Shown: piece after piece, positions 57,461 to 64,000 of the stretch | How the letters are laid out: the number at the start of each line of letters is the position of its first letter | Position numbering within the stretch: position 1 is the stretch's first letter | Translations under genes and position numbers: made by a program | Notes under the pieces: generated by a model | Told to the model about the DNA's origin: nothing | What the model saw: the letters and a program-made list of their open reading frames with translations, nothing else | The model's database searches: none | Source of the DNA: SFHK01 sp963618055 | GTDB lineage: Bacteria > Bacillota > Clostridia > Christensenellales > Aristaeellaceae | Length of the DNA: 64,000 nt | Direction: 5' to 3' | NCBI GenBank assembly: GCA_963618055.1 | Contig: CAVERI010000001.1 | Span: 59,763 to 123,762 of the forward strand

Positions 57461-58285
57461 TCATTCGGAAAAATCCGCCGACGGAACCACCTCGCACGCG
57501 CCGCTGTCGCGGTCGGCGTTCCGCAGCAGAAGAAGCGCCTTTGCGCCCGTGCAGCGCTTCGTTTTGGGCGACGCCGTCGCGATCATCACGCCGATACCCA
57601 CGACCTCCGCCTGAAACTCCGCCATCATCTCCACCATGCCCTGCAGCGTGCCGCCGCCCTTCATGAAATCGTCCACGATCAGCGCGCGCTGCCCCGGCCT
57701 GACCGCGCGGCGGGAAAGCGCCATCGTCTCAATGCGCCCGCTGTCGCCGCCGGAGATATAGTTGATCTTCACCGCGCTGCCCTCGTAGGCCTTGCTGTCG
57801 CGCCGGGCAATGACCAGCGGCACGTTCAGCGCGCGCGCCGTCATCAGCGCGAAGGGAATACCCTTCGTTTCCATCGTAAGCACGAGGTCGGGCTGGCTGT
57901 CATAGAACTTTGCGGCCAGAATCTCGCCCAGCGCCTCGGTCACGCGCGGGTCGCTGGAAACGTCCGAGGTGTACAGAAAGCCGCCGGGCAGCAGACGCCC
58001 CGGCTCAGACAGCTTCGCCGCCACGTCCTCCAGCGTCCTGCGCGCCTTTTCGGCGGACATCATCGGGCGATACCGCACGCCGCCCGCCGCGCCGGCCACT
58101 GTTTCAAGCTTACCCAGATCAAAACGCTCCAGACTCTCGGCAATCAGGTCGATATCCTCGCTGATCGTCGACTTCGCGGAGCCAAACCGCTCGCAAAACT
58201 CGCTGAGCGTATGAATGCGATTGGGATCCTCCGTAATCAGACGCGTCATCGCGCCCAATCTCTCGTTTCTTTTAATGCGATCCAT
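57461..58285 (-). CDS. purR: Pur operon repressor PurR
   Basis: This PRPP-sensing repressor of purine genes is of the Bacillus type. The 274-residue protein has an N-terminal winged helix (about 1-70; T-L-S-E-F-C-E-R-F-G-S-A-K-S-T-I-S-E-D) and a phosphoribosyltransferase-fold domain. The latter contains the PRPP loop A-L-I-V-D-D-F-M-K-G-G-G-T near 205-217. The start at 58285 follows AAGGAG. A PurBox lies in its own leader, which suggests autoregulation. Confidence 0.95.
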   Translation of the reverse strand: MDRIKRNERLGAMTRLITEDPNRIHTLSEFCERFGSAKSTISEDIDLIAESLERFDLGKLETVAGAAGGVRYRPMMSAEKARRTLEDVAAKLSEPGRLLPGGFLYTSDVSSDPRVTEALGEILAAKFYDSQPDLVLTMETKGIPFALMTARALNVPLVIARRDSKAYEGSAVKINYISGGDSGRIETMALSRRAVRPGQRALIVDDFMKGGGTLQGMVEMMAEFQAEVVGIGVMIATASPKTKRCTGAKALLLLRNADRDSGACEVVPSADFSE

Positions 58286-58300
58286 TCTGCCGCGCTCCTT

Positions 58301-58313
58301 AAATCCGAACATT
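58301..58313 (+). promoter_or_regulatory. PurBox in the purR leader
   Basis: AAATCCGAACATT matches the PurBox consensus AWWWCCGAACWWT at every position. It lies between the purR -10 box and the start codon. I did not find a clear inverted partner box at the usual 16-17 bp. Confidence 0.7.
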
Positions 58314-58328
58314 TCTGCCTTTATGTCT

Positions 58329-58357
58329 ATTATAATCCGTAACGAGCCGAATTTCCA
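58329..58357 (-). promoter_or_regulatory. purR promoter
   Basis: -35 TGGAAA (58357-58352) and -10 TATAAT (58334-58329) have a 17-nt spacer on the minus strand. Confidence 0.7.
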
Positions 58358-58442
58358 GCCCCTGCCGCGAAGATTATCCGATTTCAAACCAACATTTAAC
58401 GGTCTGCCGCCGCACCGGGCGGGAGCATGCGCGCGAAAACGG

Positions 58443-58471
58443 TTGCTCTCGCTTGACTTTTGGCGTATAAT
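58443..58471 (+). promoter_or_regulatory. murC promoter
   Basis: -10 TATAAT (58466-58471) has TTGCTC at the correct 17-nt distance (58443-58448). A nicer TTGACT only 7 nt away cannot serve as -35. Confidence 0.6.
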
Positions 58472-58502
58472 GAAAGAACCTCTCGAAAGGAGCTTATTTT
58501 CC

Positions 58503-59897
58503 ATGGCGGATACGCTGAATGAATATATCGGCAAGCGCGTGTTTTTTGTGGGCATTGGCGGCTGCTCGATGAGCGGGCTGGCCAAGATGCTCAAATGGCT
58601 GGGCTGTGAGGTGGCAGGCTCCGACCGCACGCGCAACCACAAAACCGACGCGCTGGCGCAGGACGGAATTGAAATTCACATCGGCCACGACGGGAAAAAC
58701 GTCGAGGGCGCAAGCCTCGTTGTCTACTCCGCCGCAATCGCCGCCGACAACCCGGAGCGCGCCCGCGCGCGCGAGCTGTGCATTCCGGAAATGGAGCGGT
58801 GCGATCTGATCGGCCTTCTGATGAAGAAGTTCGGCCATTCCATCGCGATTTCCGGCACGCACGGCAAAACCACCACCACGGCCATGATGGCGGAAACCTT
58901 TGTCGGCTGCGGCGAGGATCCTTCGGTACATATCGGCGGCGAGCTGGACTATCTGGGCGGCTCCACGCGGCTGGGGCGCGGCGAGCAATTCATCTGTGAG
59001 GCGTGCGAGTTCAACGGCAGCTTCCTGCACTTCTTCCCCACCGTCGCCGTCATCCTGAACATCGACGAGGATCATCTGGATTACTATAAGGATCTGGACG
59101 ACATCGAAAACGCCTTCCGCCGCTTCGCGTCGCTGGTGCCCAAGGACGGCTGGGTCGTCGGCTGCGGCGACGAAAAGCGCGTCCGCAGCGTGCTTGAAGG
59201 CGTATCGTGCCGCACGCGCACCTACGGCCTTGAGCCGCAGAACGAGGTTCGCGCCGAGGATATTTCCTACGACGAAAACGGCTGCGCGCTCTTCACCGCC
59301 ACGCTCTACGGCCATCCGCTGACGGAGGTCGAATTGCGGGTTCCCGGCGAGCACAACGTGAAAAACGCGCTCGCGGTTATTGCGGTCGCCAGCCTGTTCT
59401 CCCTGCCGATGAGCCTTGTGGCCGAAACGCTGCACGAGTTCCGCGGCGTACACCGCCGCTACGAGCTGACCAGCGTGACCGACGGCGTGCGCGTATATCA
59501 GGACTACGGCCACAACCCCACCGAGACGCGCAACGTGCTGCACGTGGCGCGCATTCAGGCGCCCCAGAAGCTGTGGGCCGTGCTGCAGCCGCACACCTAT
59601 TCCCGCACAAAGGCGCTGTTTGACGGCTTCCTGACCTGCTTTGACGAGGCCGACGAGGTGCTCGTGACCGACATTTGCGGCGCGCGCGAGATCGACCCCG
59701 GCGACATCAATTCCGGCATGCTGGTGGACGCGATGGTCAAAAAGGGCATTCACGCGCATCTCACGCCGTCATTTGACGACGCGGAGGCCTATCTGCGCGC
59801 GCACTGGCAGCCCGGCGACGCGGTCGTCACCCTCGGCTGCGGCGACATTGATCTTCTGAACGAACAGATCGCCAGAAACGGAGACACGCACAAATGA
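58503..59897 (+). CDS. murC: UDP-N-acetylmuramate--L-alanine ligase
   Basis: MurC adds L-alanine to UDP-MurNAc, the first peptide step of peptidoglycan synthesis. The 464-residue protein has the N-terminal nucleotide-sugar loop G-I-G-G-C-S-M-S-G (17-25) and the ATP loop G-T-H-G-K-T-T (118-124). D-E-D-H-L-D-Y-Y and the C-terminal Q-P-H-T-Y-S-R follow. Length is standard. It overlaps the downstream lipoprotein gene by 4 bp and has AAAGGAGC before the ATG. Confidence 0.97.
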   Translation: MADTLNEYIGKRVFFVGIGGCSMSGLAKMLKWLGCEVAGSDRTRNHKTDALAQDGIEIHIGHDGKNVEGASLVVYSAAIAADNPERARARELCIPEMERCDLIGLLMKKFGHSIAISGTHGKTTTTAMMAETFVGCGEDPSVHIGGELDYLGGSTRLGRGEQFICEACEFNGSFLHFFPTVAVILNIDEDHLDYYKDLDDIENAFRRFASLVPKDGWVVGCGDEKRVRSVLEGVSCRTRTYGLEPQNEVRAEDISYDENGCALFTATLYGHPLTEVELRVPGEHNVKNALAVIAVASLFSLPMSLVAETLHEFRGVHRRYELTSVTDGVRVYQDYGHNPTETRNVLHVARIQAPQKLWAVLQPHTYSRTKALFDGFLTCFDEADEVLVTDICGAREIDPGDINSGMLVDAMVKKGIHAHLTPSFDDAEAYLRAHWQPGDAVVTLGCGDIDLLNEQIARNGDTHK

Positions 59898-60574
59898 TTC
59901 GCAGACGAACAATCCTCACCCGCGCTCTGTGCCTGCTGATGGCGCTTCTGCTGGCCGCCCTGCTCTCCGCCTGCGGAAGCGAGGACGCGCAGACCGCCGC
60001 CGCCAGCCCGACGCAGGTGCCCGCGGGCAATCCGCAGGCGACGCCGGTTCCCACGGCCGCGCCCACCGCGACGCCCTTCCCGCGCGTCAGCCCGGACGAC
60101 TACGTGCTGATCTGGAAAAACAACACCCGCATCGGCATGAACTACATGGTTCCCACGCACTGGAAGGAGACGCAGATTGGCGAGCGCTATTCCGTGTTTT
60201 ACGAGCCCGTGCCGGACGGCGAAACCGGCTTCCGCGTCGCGTTCGCGAACAAGCGGAAGTCCAAGGAGCCCGACTCCAACACCATGCGCACCGAGCTTCG
60301 CAAGCTGCTCACCTCCATGAGCGAGGTGTACACGGACTTCAAGAACGACGGCAGCATCTCCCGCGACCTGTCGCTGGTGCGCTTTAAGGGCTACTCCACA
60401 TACTACACCTACACGGACGAATACGGCGTGACAATCAAGGGCTTTGTGATCATTGCCACGTATAACCGGCGCATTTATTGCATGAATTTCTCCGGCCCCG
60501 AGGAGCGCTTCACCGAAATGATGTCGGTCGGCAAGAAGATTCTGGACTCCGTAAGCCGCGTAACGTCCTCCTGA
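59894..60574 (+). CDS. Putative lipoprotein of unknown function
   Basis: This 226-residue protein has a lipoprotein signal (A-L-L-S-A-C27). A Pro/Thr/Ala-rich linker (about 33-63) and a C-terminal domain of about 155 residues follow, with a pattern resembling PsbP/DUF-type or stress-lipoprotein folds (Y-M-V-P-T-H-W-K-E-T near 85). I cannot assign a family with confidence. Translational coupling to murC suggests a role at the cell surface. A strong terminator follows. Confidence 0.75.
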   Translation: MIRRRTILTRALCLLMALLLAALLSACGSEDAQTAAASPTQVPAGNPQATPVPTAAPTATPFPRVSPDDYVLIWKNNTRIGMNYMVPTHWKETQIGERYSVFYEPVPDGETGFRVAFANKRKSKEPDSNTMRTELRKLLTSMSEVYTDFKNDGSISRDLSLVRFKGYSTYYTYTDEYGVTIKGFVIIATYNRRIYCMNFSGPEERFTEMMSVGKKILDSVSRVTSS

Positions 60575-60583
60575 TTTCCCTGT

Positions 60584-60627
60584 AAAAACGCCCCGAACGG
60601 CTCGCCTTGAACCGTTCGGGGCGTTTT
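60584..60627. terminator. Bidirectional terminator after the murC operon
   Basis: AAAACGCCCCGAACGG (60585-60600) pairs with CCGTTCGGGGCGTTTT (60612-60627), 16 bp perfect. It separates the convergent lipoprotein and MFS genes. Confidence 0.92.
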
Positions 60628-60638
60628 CGCTTTTGCGT

Positions 60639-61871
60639 TTATCGGCCTTCCTTCGGCCTGCGCGCAAGCAGAAGCGTGCAGACCAGAAGCAGGAGCGGGA
60701 ACACCGCCGCCGACAGAAGCCCGGCGCGCAGTCCCAGCGTTTCCGCGTTCCAGCCGACCGTCCGCCCCCACGCGAGCAGACCTTCGTTCTTCTGCGTCAG
60801 GTCGGACACGAGACCCGTCAGCCACGGGCCGACCGAGCAGCCAATGTCGCCGCAGATGGCGTACAGGCCGAAAAGCGCCGTGCCCGCCATTGGGAAGCGC
60901 CTCGCGCCGTCGGACAGCGTGCCCGGCCACATGATGGCGACCGACAGGCCGCACAGCGCGCAGCCCACCAGCGTCAGCGCCGGAACGAACACCGCCAGCG
61001 CGTAGCACACGACGCACAGCCCGGCGGAAAGCATCAGCATCCGCTCCAGATTGATTTTCTCTCCCTTGATTCCATAAAACATGCGCCCCAGCGCCATCGT
61101 CAGCGCGAACATGCACGGCCCCAGCAAATCGCCTACCGTCTTGCTCACGCCCAGCGTTTCCTCCACAAACAGGCTCGACCACTGCGACATGGCAAGCTCG
61201 CTCGAGCCGGAGCAGATCATCATCACCATGCCGATGATGAACACGCGGTTTTTAAACAGCTCGCCCAGCCGCGTGCGCTTTTCCTCCGGCACGGTCGGCA
61301 TCAGCGGCACCCGGCGGAACAAGAGGAAATTACCAACCGGAATCACCGCCCACGCCAGCGGCAGATATACCCACGCCGCGCGCCCGAAGGCCTTCAGCGC
61401 CAGCGTCGTAAGAATCACGACCGCCATCTGTCCCCAGCAGTAAAACGAATGCGCGAGGCTCATAGCCTTGTCCTTCGCGTCGCCCGGCAGCGATTCGATG
61501 ATCGGGCTGATGACCACCTCGATCAGTCCGCCGCCCAGCGCGTAGAAAACGGCGGCCACGCACAGGCCGGCATAGGGACTGGGCGTCACGCGCGGCAGAA
61601 TGCCCATCATGATCAGCCCGACCGCGCAGAACGCCTCGGCCAGCCGCGAGGTCAGCCGGTAGCCCATGCGGTCGGCAAAGCGCGTCGCCAGAATGTCGGC
61701 GACGATCTGCGTTCCGAAATTAAACAAAATCAGCCGCCCCAGCTGCTCGTCCGATACACGGAATTCATCCTTGAAGATGATGAACAGAAGCGGCGCCAGA
61801 TTGTTCACAATGGCCTGCGAAATCATTCCCAGATAGCACGCAAGCGTCGTATGCTTGTAGCCGAGTTTCAC
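60639..61871 (-). CDS. Major facilitator superfamily transporter
   Basis: This 410-residue protein has about twelve helices. The loop after helix 2 reads A-D-R-M-G-Y-R (about 66-72), a variant of the MFS motif A G-x-x-x-D-R-x-G-R/K. It resembles the sugar/fucose-permease-like MFS branch, but the substrate cannot be assigned. The ATG at 61871 is preceded by TAGGAGGG, directly after the rnpB terminator. It may be expressed by read-through or a promoter not identified. Confidence 0.9.
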   Translation of the reverse strand: MKLGYKHTTLACYLGMISQAIVNNLAPLLFIIFKDEFRVSDEQLGRLILFNFGTQIVADILATRFADRMGYRLTSRLAEAFCAVGLIMMGILPRVTPSPYAGLCVAAVFYALGGGLIEVVISPIIESLPGDAKDKAMSLAHSFYCWGQMAVVILTTLALKAFGRAAWVYLPLAWAVIPVGNFLLFRRVPLMPTVPEEKRTRLGELFKNRVFIIGMVMMICSGSSELAMSQWSSLFVEETLGVSKTVGDLLGPCMFALTMALGRMFYGIKGEKINLERMLMLSAGLCVVCYALAVFVPALTLVGCALCGLSVAIMWPGTLSDGARRFPMAGTALFGLYAICGDIGCSVGPWLTGLVSDLTQKNEGLLAWGRTVGWNAETLGLRAGLLSAAVFPLLLLVCTLLLARRPKEGR

Positions 61872-61888
61872 ATGGGTTCCCTCCTATT

Positions 61889-61911
61889 AAAAACGCCGCG
61901 TTTCGCGCGGC
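61889..61911 (-). terminator. Terminator downstream of rnpB
   Basis: On the minus strand GCCGCG (61911-61906) pairs with CGCGGC (61900-61895) around CGAAA, then G and TTTTT. A second hairpin, ATTTCGGAGG/CCTCCGAAAT (61925-61957), lies between it and the rnpB 3' end. Confidence 0.75.
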
Positions 61912-61957
61912 CCCGATTCATAGGATTTCGGAGGAAGAGCGCGTCTCCCTCCGAAAT

Positions 61958-62315
61958 GTGTTTGCGAGCGATGTCTGTAAGCCGAGTTCTGTCTTGAGCG
62001 GCCATCTATCTGGGCCTGAAGTTGCCAGCAGGCTCAAGCGATGTCTAAGAGACGCGACGGGCCGCCGCATATGTCTCTGTCAATCTTGCACCGGGTGGGG
62101 TTTACATAGCGGACAAGTTGCCAGGCCGCTGGTGAGCTCTTACCTCGCCTTTCCACCCTTGCGGTCGCGCACGGGGCGCGATTTCGCGGTATCTCTCTGT
62201 TGCACTTTCCCTAAAGTCGCCTCCGCCGGCATTTCACCGGCACCCTGCCCTGTGGTGCTCGGACTTTCCTCAAGCGCATAAAGCGCCTGCGGCCGCCCGG
62301 CAACCTCGCAAACAC
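61958..62315 (-). ncRNA. rnpB: RNase P RNA (class A-like)
   Basis: RNase P RNA is the catalytic RNA that matures tRNA 5' ends. On the minus strand the universal blocks occur in order: GAGGAAAGTCCGAGC (CR I), CAGGGTGCCGG, GAAAGTGCAACAGAGA (CR II/III), GGTAAGAGCTCACC and GACAGAACTCGGCTTA (CR V). Helix P1 is an exact 11-bp pairing of 62305-62315 with 61958-61968, which sets the ends. The core looks complete. Reading frames across it are spurious. Confidence 0.97.
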
Positions 62316-62319
62316 AGGC

Positions 62320-62348
62320 ATTATACCAGAAACCTCCGCGAAAAGCAA
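62320..62348 (-). promoter_or_regulatory. rnpB promoter
   Basis: -35 TTGCTT (62348-62343) and -10 TATAAT (62325-62320) with a 17-nt spacer give a start near 62313. This agrees with the P1 5' strand. Confidence 0.8.
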
Positions 62349-62373
62349 CGCCAAAGCGCACATTATCAGCAAT

Positions 62374-62402
62374 TTGACATTTCCCCGCGCCTGTGGTAAA
62401 CT
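62374..62402 (+). promoter_or_regulatory. Promoter of the small membrane protein gene
   Basis: -35 TTGACA (62374-62379) and -10 TAAACT (62397-62402) have a 17-nt spacer. The promoter is divergent from rnpB. Confidence 0.75.
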
Positions 62403-62432
62403 TCTATCAACATCACGAAGGAGAATTTTTCC

Positions 62433-62783
62433 ATGAAAAAGTTTTCTCTGAAAAAGTTTTTCGCCATCTTCTTCCTGTGCGCGATTCCGCTCGCCATGCT
62501 GGCATTTCTGTATTTCGACCTTGAAACCTACAAAGAAATCACGCACAATGAATGCGGAGCTTTTCTCTGCATCGAATCCGCCATCGCGTTCGTCATCTGC
62601 TCCGTCATCGCACTGTGCAGCCGCCGCCGGGGAAAAGCCATTCTCATAACGTGGATTGCCTCAACCCTCGTGCTGGCCTTTGTGTTCTACGTTGGAAGCA
62701 AAATCCCGTTCTGCGTCGTCTGCGATCAGGTTACCGCCGAAGACCTCGGCTTCCTGACGCACTGGATTTCGCCGGAGGGCTAA
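62433..62783 (+). CDS. Small membrane protein of unknown function
   Basis: This 116-residue protein is basic at the N-terminus (MKKFSLKKFF) with about three helices (about 9-27, 44-63 and 69-88) and a short C-terminal tail. It contains several cysteines, including C-V-V-C near residue 95. The promoter and a GAAGGAG site make it a real gene, but I recognise no family. The following 269 bp to the next gene carry only that gene's promoter and a short hairpin; I see no further reading frame there with a credible start. Confidence 0.7.
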   Translation: MKKFSLKKFFAIFFLCAIPLAMLAFLYFDLETYKEITHNECGAFLCIESAIAFVICSVIALCSRRRGKAILITWIASTLVLAFVFYVGSKIPFCVVCDQVTAEDLGFLTHWISPEG

Positions 62784-62937
62784 TGCGCACGAATTCTCCC
62801 GCATGCGCCGCGCGTCAGAACCACATCCTCGTTCGCCCGTCGTTTTCGTCCGTGGTGAGCGACAATCCGCTAACCCCAAGCTGCGAATACAGCTCGTAGC
62901 TTTTCTGACGCGCTTGATGCAAAATAATCGGCTATCA

Positions 62938-62966
62938 TTGATTTATGCGTGAAAACGTGATACAAT
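62938..62966 (+). promoter_or_regulatory. Promoter of the MBL-fold gene
   Basis: -35 TTGATT (62938-62943) and -10 TACAAT (62961-62966) with a 17-nt spacer give a start near 62973. Confidence 0.75.
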
Positions 62967-62974
62967 ATCTATGT

Positions 62975-62994
62975 CCTGCCGAGAGGCAGGTTTT
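62975..62994 (+). promoter_or_regulatory. 5'-terminal hairpin of the MBL-fold transcript
   Basis: CCTGCC-GAGA-GGCAGG followed by TTTT lies immediately after the predicted start. It is too close to the start for normal termination. It may be an mRNA-stabilising 5' hairpin or an early pause signal. Confidence 0.5.
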
Positions 62995-63052
62995 CAGGAT
63001 ACGTGAGTTAGACGCATCTAATCAGACAGTGCGACGGAAAAGAGGGATCTGT

Positions 63053-63916
63053 ATGTCCAGAAAGGCAACTGAATTTCAGAAGAAAGCAATGAGCCGGGTG
63101 TATCGCGGGAAGGAGATTTTCAAACCACTGAACACCGGATGGATTGATTCGCACGTCGCCTGCGTGCGCGAATGGGTAGCGAATATCTTCTTTTACCGCA
63201 AGGGCGACGCCACAATCATGATCGACGCGGGCTATAATTACGACCGTCTGGAGGAAAAGATGGGCTGGTTGGGCATTCATCCGGAGGAAATCCGGCACAT
63301 TCTCATCACCCATCAGGACACAGACCACGTGGGCGCGGTAGAAGCCGACAGCCCCGGCCTGTTCAAAAGTGCAGCCCTGTACGTCGGCGAAATCGAAAAC
63401 CGTTATCTCACCGGCGAGGCGCGCCGCAGGGTACTTTACCATCTCTACAAGCTGCCGCAGGTAACGATCAACAACAAAAAGGTGCTTTTGAAGGCCGGAC
63501 AGATTTTCAACATCGGCAACATCCAGATTGAAGCCTTTCTCGTTCCGGGACATACATGGGGACATATGGTGTATCTGATCGACGGCAAATATCTTTTCAC
63601 CGGCGATACGCTCTGGCTCGGCGCGGACGGCGGCTACAGCTTCATTTCCTCTCTTGCAGAGGATAACCATCTGGCTGTGCGTTCGCTGGCCGAGCTGAAA
63701 GCCAAGCTCGCACGTCGCGGAATTCATCCGCTGTTCATCACCGGGCATACCGGCTGGACGGATAACTCATCCTTCGCGTTCGCGCACGCGGATAAGCTCT
63801 GCTCTCTCTTTAAAAAGCGCACGCCCGACCCCGCCGCGCCCTACGACGCCTATGACGAATCGGACGACACGGAAGAACACGCAAAAGCCGCCCTTCTGAA
63901 GCCCGTCGGCCAATAA
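63053..63916 (+). CDS. MBL-fold metallo-hydrolase
   Basis: This 287-residue metallo-beta-lactamase-fold hydrolase has the metal motif T-H-Q-D-T-D-H (about 86-92), in which the second His of HxHxDH is Asp, a variant seen in many MBL hydrolases. Further ligands are G-H-T-W-G-H (about 162-167), T-G-D-T-L (about 179-183) and a late G-H-T-G-W (about 225-229). The substrate is unknown. The start at 63053 follows AGAGGGA; an ATG at 62945 lies before the predicted transcription start and is rejected. The last 84 bp of the window hold nothing recognisable. Confidence 0.9.
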   Translation: MSRKATEFQKKAMSRVYRGKEIFKPLNTGWIDSHVACVREWVANIFFYRKGDATIMIDAGYNYDRLEEKMGWLGIHPEEIRHILITHQDTDHVGAVEADSPGLFKSAALYVGEIENRYLTGEARRRVLYHLYKLPQVTINNKKVLLKAGQIFNIGNIQIEAFLVPGHTWGHMVYLIDGKYLFTGDTLWLGADGGYSFISSLAEDNHLAVRSLAELKAKLARRGIHPLFITGHTGWTDNSSFAFAHADKLCSLFKKRTPDPAAPYDAYDESDDTEEHAKAALLKPVGQ

Positions 63917-64000
63917 GACGGCAGAGGTCATCTCGTCCTCCCGCCGCAAAGCAAGCACCCTTGCTCTGCCCAGCATGTCAATCCGCCCCCATCCAGCATC

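Noticed and set aside
58453..58471. TTGACT as the -35 of murC
   Set aside because: It is only 7 nt from TATAAT, too close to work; TTGCTC at 17 nt is used instead.
62140..62546. Reading frames across 62140-62546 on the minus strand
   Set aside because: They lie on the RNase P RNA gene and its promoter, whose conserved elements are clear.
62945..63052. Earlier ATG for the MBL-fold protein
   Set aside because: It lies upstream of the predicted transcription start and lacks a ribosome-binding site.

Overview
This 64 kb window reads as chromosomal DNA of a strictly anaerobic, spore-forming, fairly GC-rich member of the Clostridia (Bacillota). The evidence is an Rnf complex, a class III (oxygen-sensitive) ribonucleotide reductase, the SCIFF peptide with its radical-SAM maturase, a gerABC-type germinant receptor, a T-box leader, a TPP riboswitch and a PurR with a PurBox. 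Promoters are of the housekeeping TTGACA/TATAAT type. Genes are tightly packed, often with 4-bp ATGA overlaps. I saw no phage, insertion sequence, CRISPR array or tRNA. An affinity to Christensenellales-like gut lineages is possible, but this is only an impression from gene content and GC.

Layout. 1-2066 (minus): upstream end of an rnf operon in the order NusG-II, Gx, rnfG, rnfC (cut by the window edge). 2225-5273 (minus): nrdD-nrdG behind a promoter carrying two NrdR boxes. 5530-14309 (plus): GH38 mannosidase, a tandem-domain ThyX, a C26 amidohydrolase, T-box-ileS and a SUKH protein. 14406-22240 (minus): an ABC importer, a 91-residue stand-alone glycyl-radical protein related to the NrdD C-terminus, a Crp/Fnr regulator, the SCIFF maturase and peptide, an Orn/Lys/Arg decarboxylase-fold enzyme and murG. 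22505-29583 (plus): aldo/keto reductase-dnaX, a SARP-like regulator with a sugar isomerase, an AEC transporter and an E2-acyltransferase-like protein. 29635-36728 (minus): membrane protein, S41 protease, CdaR regulator, UgpC ATPase, yfbR-araD, and thiT under a TPP riboswitch, divergent from thiN. 37796-42847: threonine synthesis (hom-asd on minus, thrC-thrB-ACT on plus), followed by gerA-gerB-gerC and a lipid kinase (to 47579). 47532-58285 (minus): amidase, TetR, RACo-like ASKHA protein, YgiQ, mfd, pth, purR. 58503-63916: murC and a lipoprotein, an MFS transporter (minus), rnpB (minus), a small membrane protein and an MBL-fold hydrolase.

The most interesting region is 14406-19336. A Crp/Fnr regulator is followed by a perfect 14-bp palindrome centred at -41.5 from a good -10 box. 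That promoter drives the mini-NrdD and the ABC importer. Immediately upstream lie the SCIFF peptide and its maturase. The mini-NrdD repeats almost exactly the glycyl-radical tail of the full NrdD encoded 12 kb away, so it may be a spare radical domain analogous to GrcA/YfiD for pyruvate formate-lyase. Other points of note are a ThyX whose active-site motifs are divided between two fused halves, a Shine-Dalgarno-masking hairpin with a possible sigma-G promoter ahead of gerA, and a 42-bp minisatellite encoding an RG-rich tail on YgiQ.
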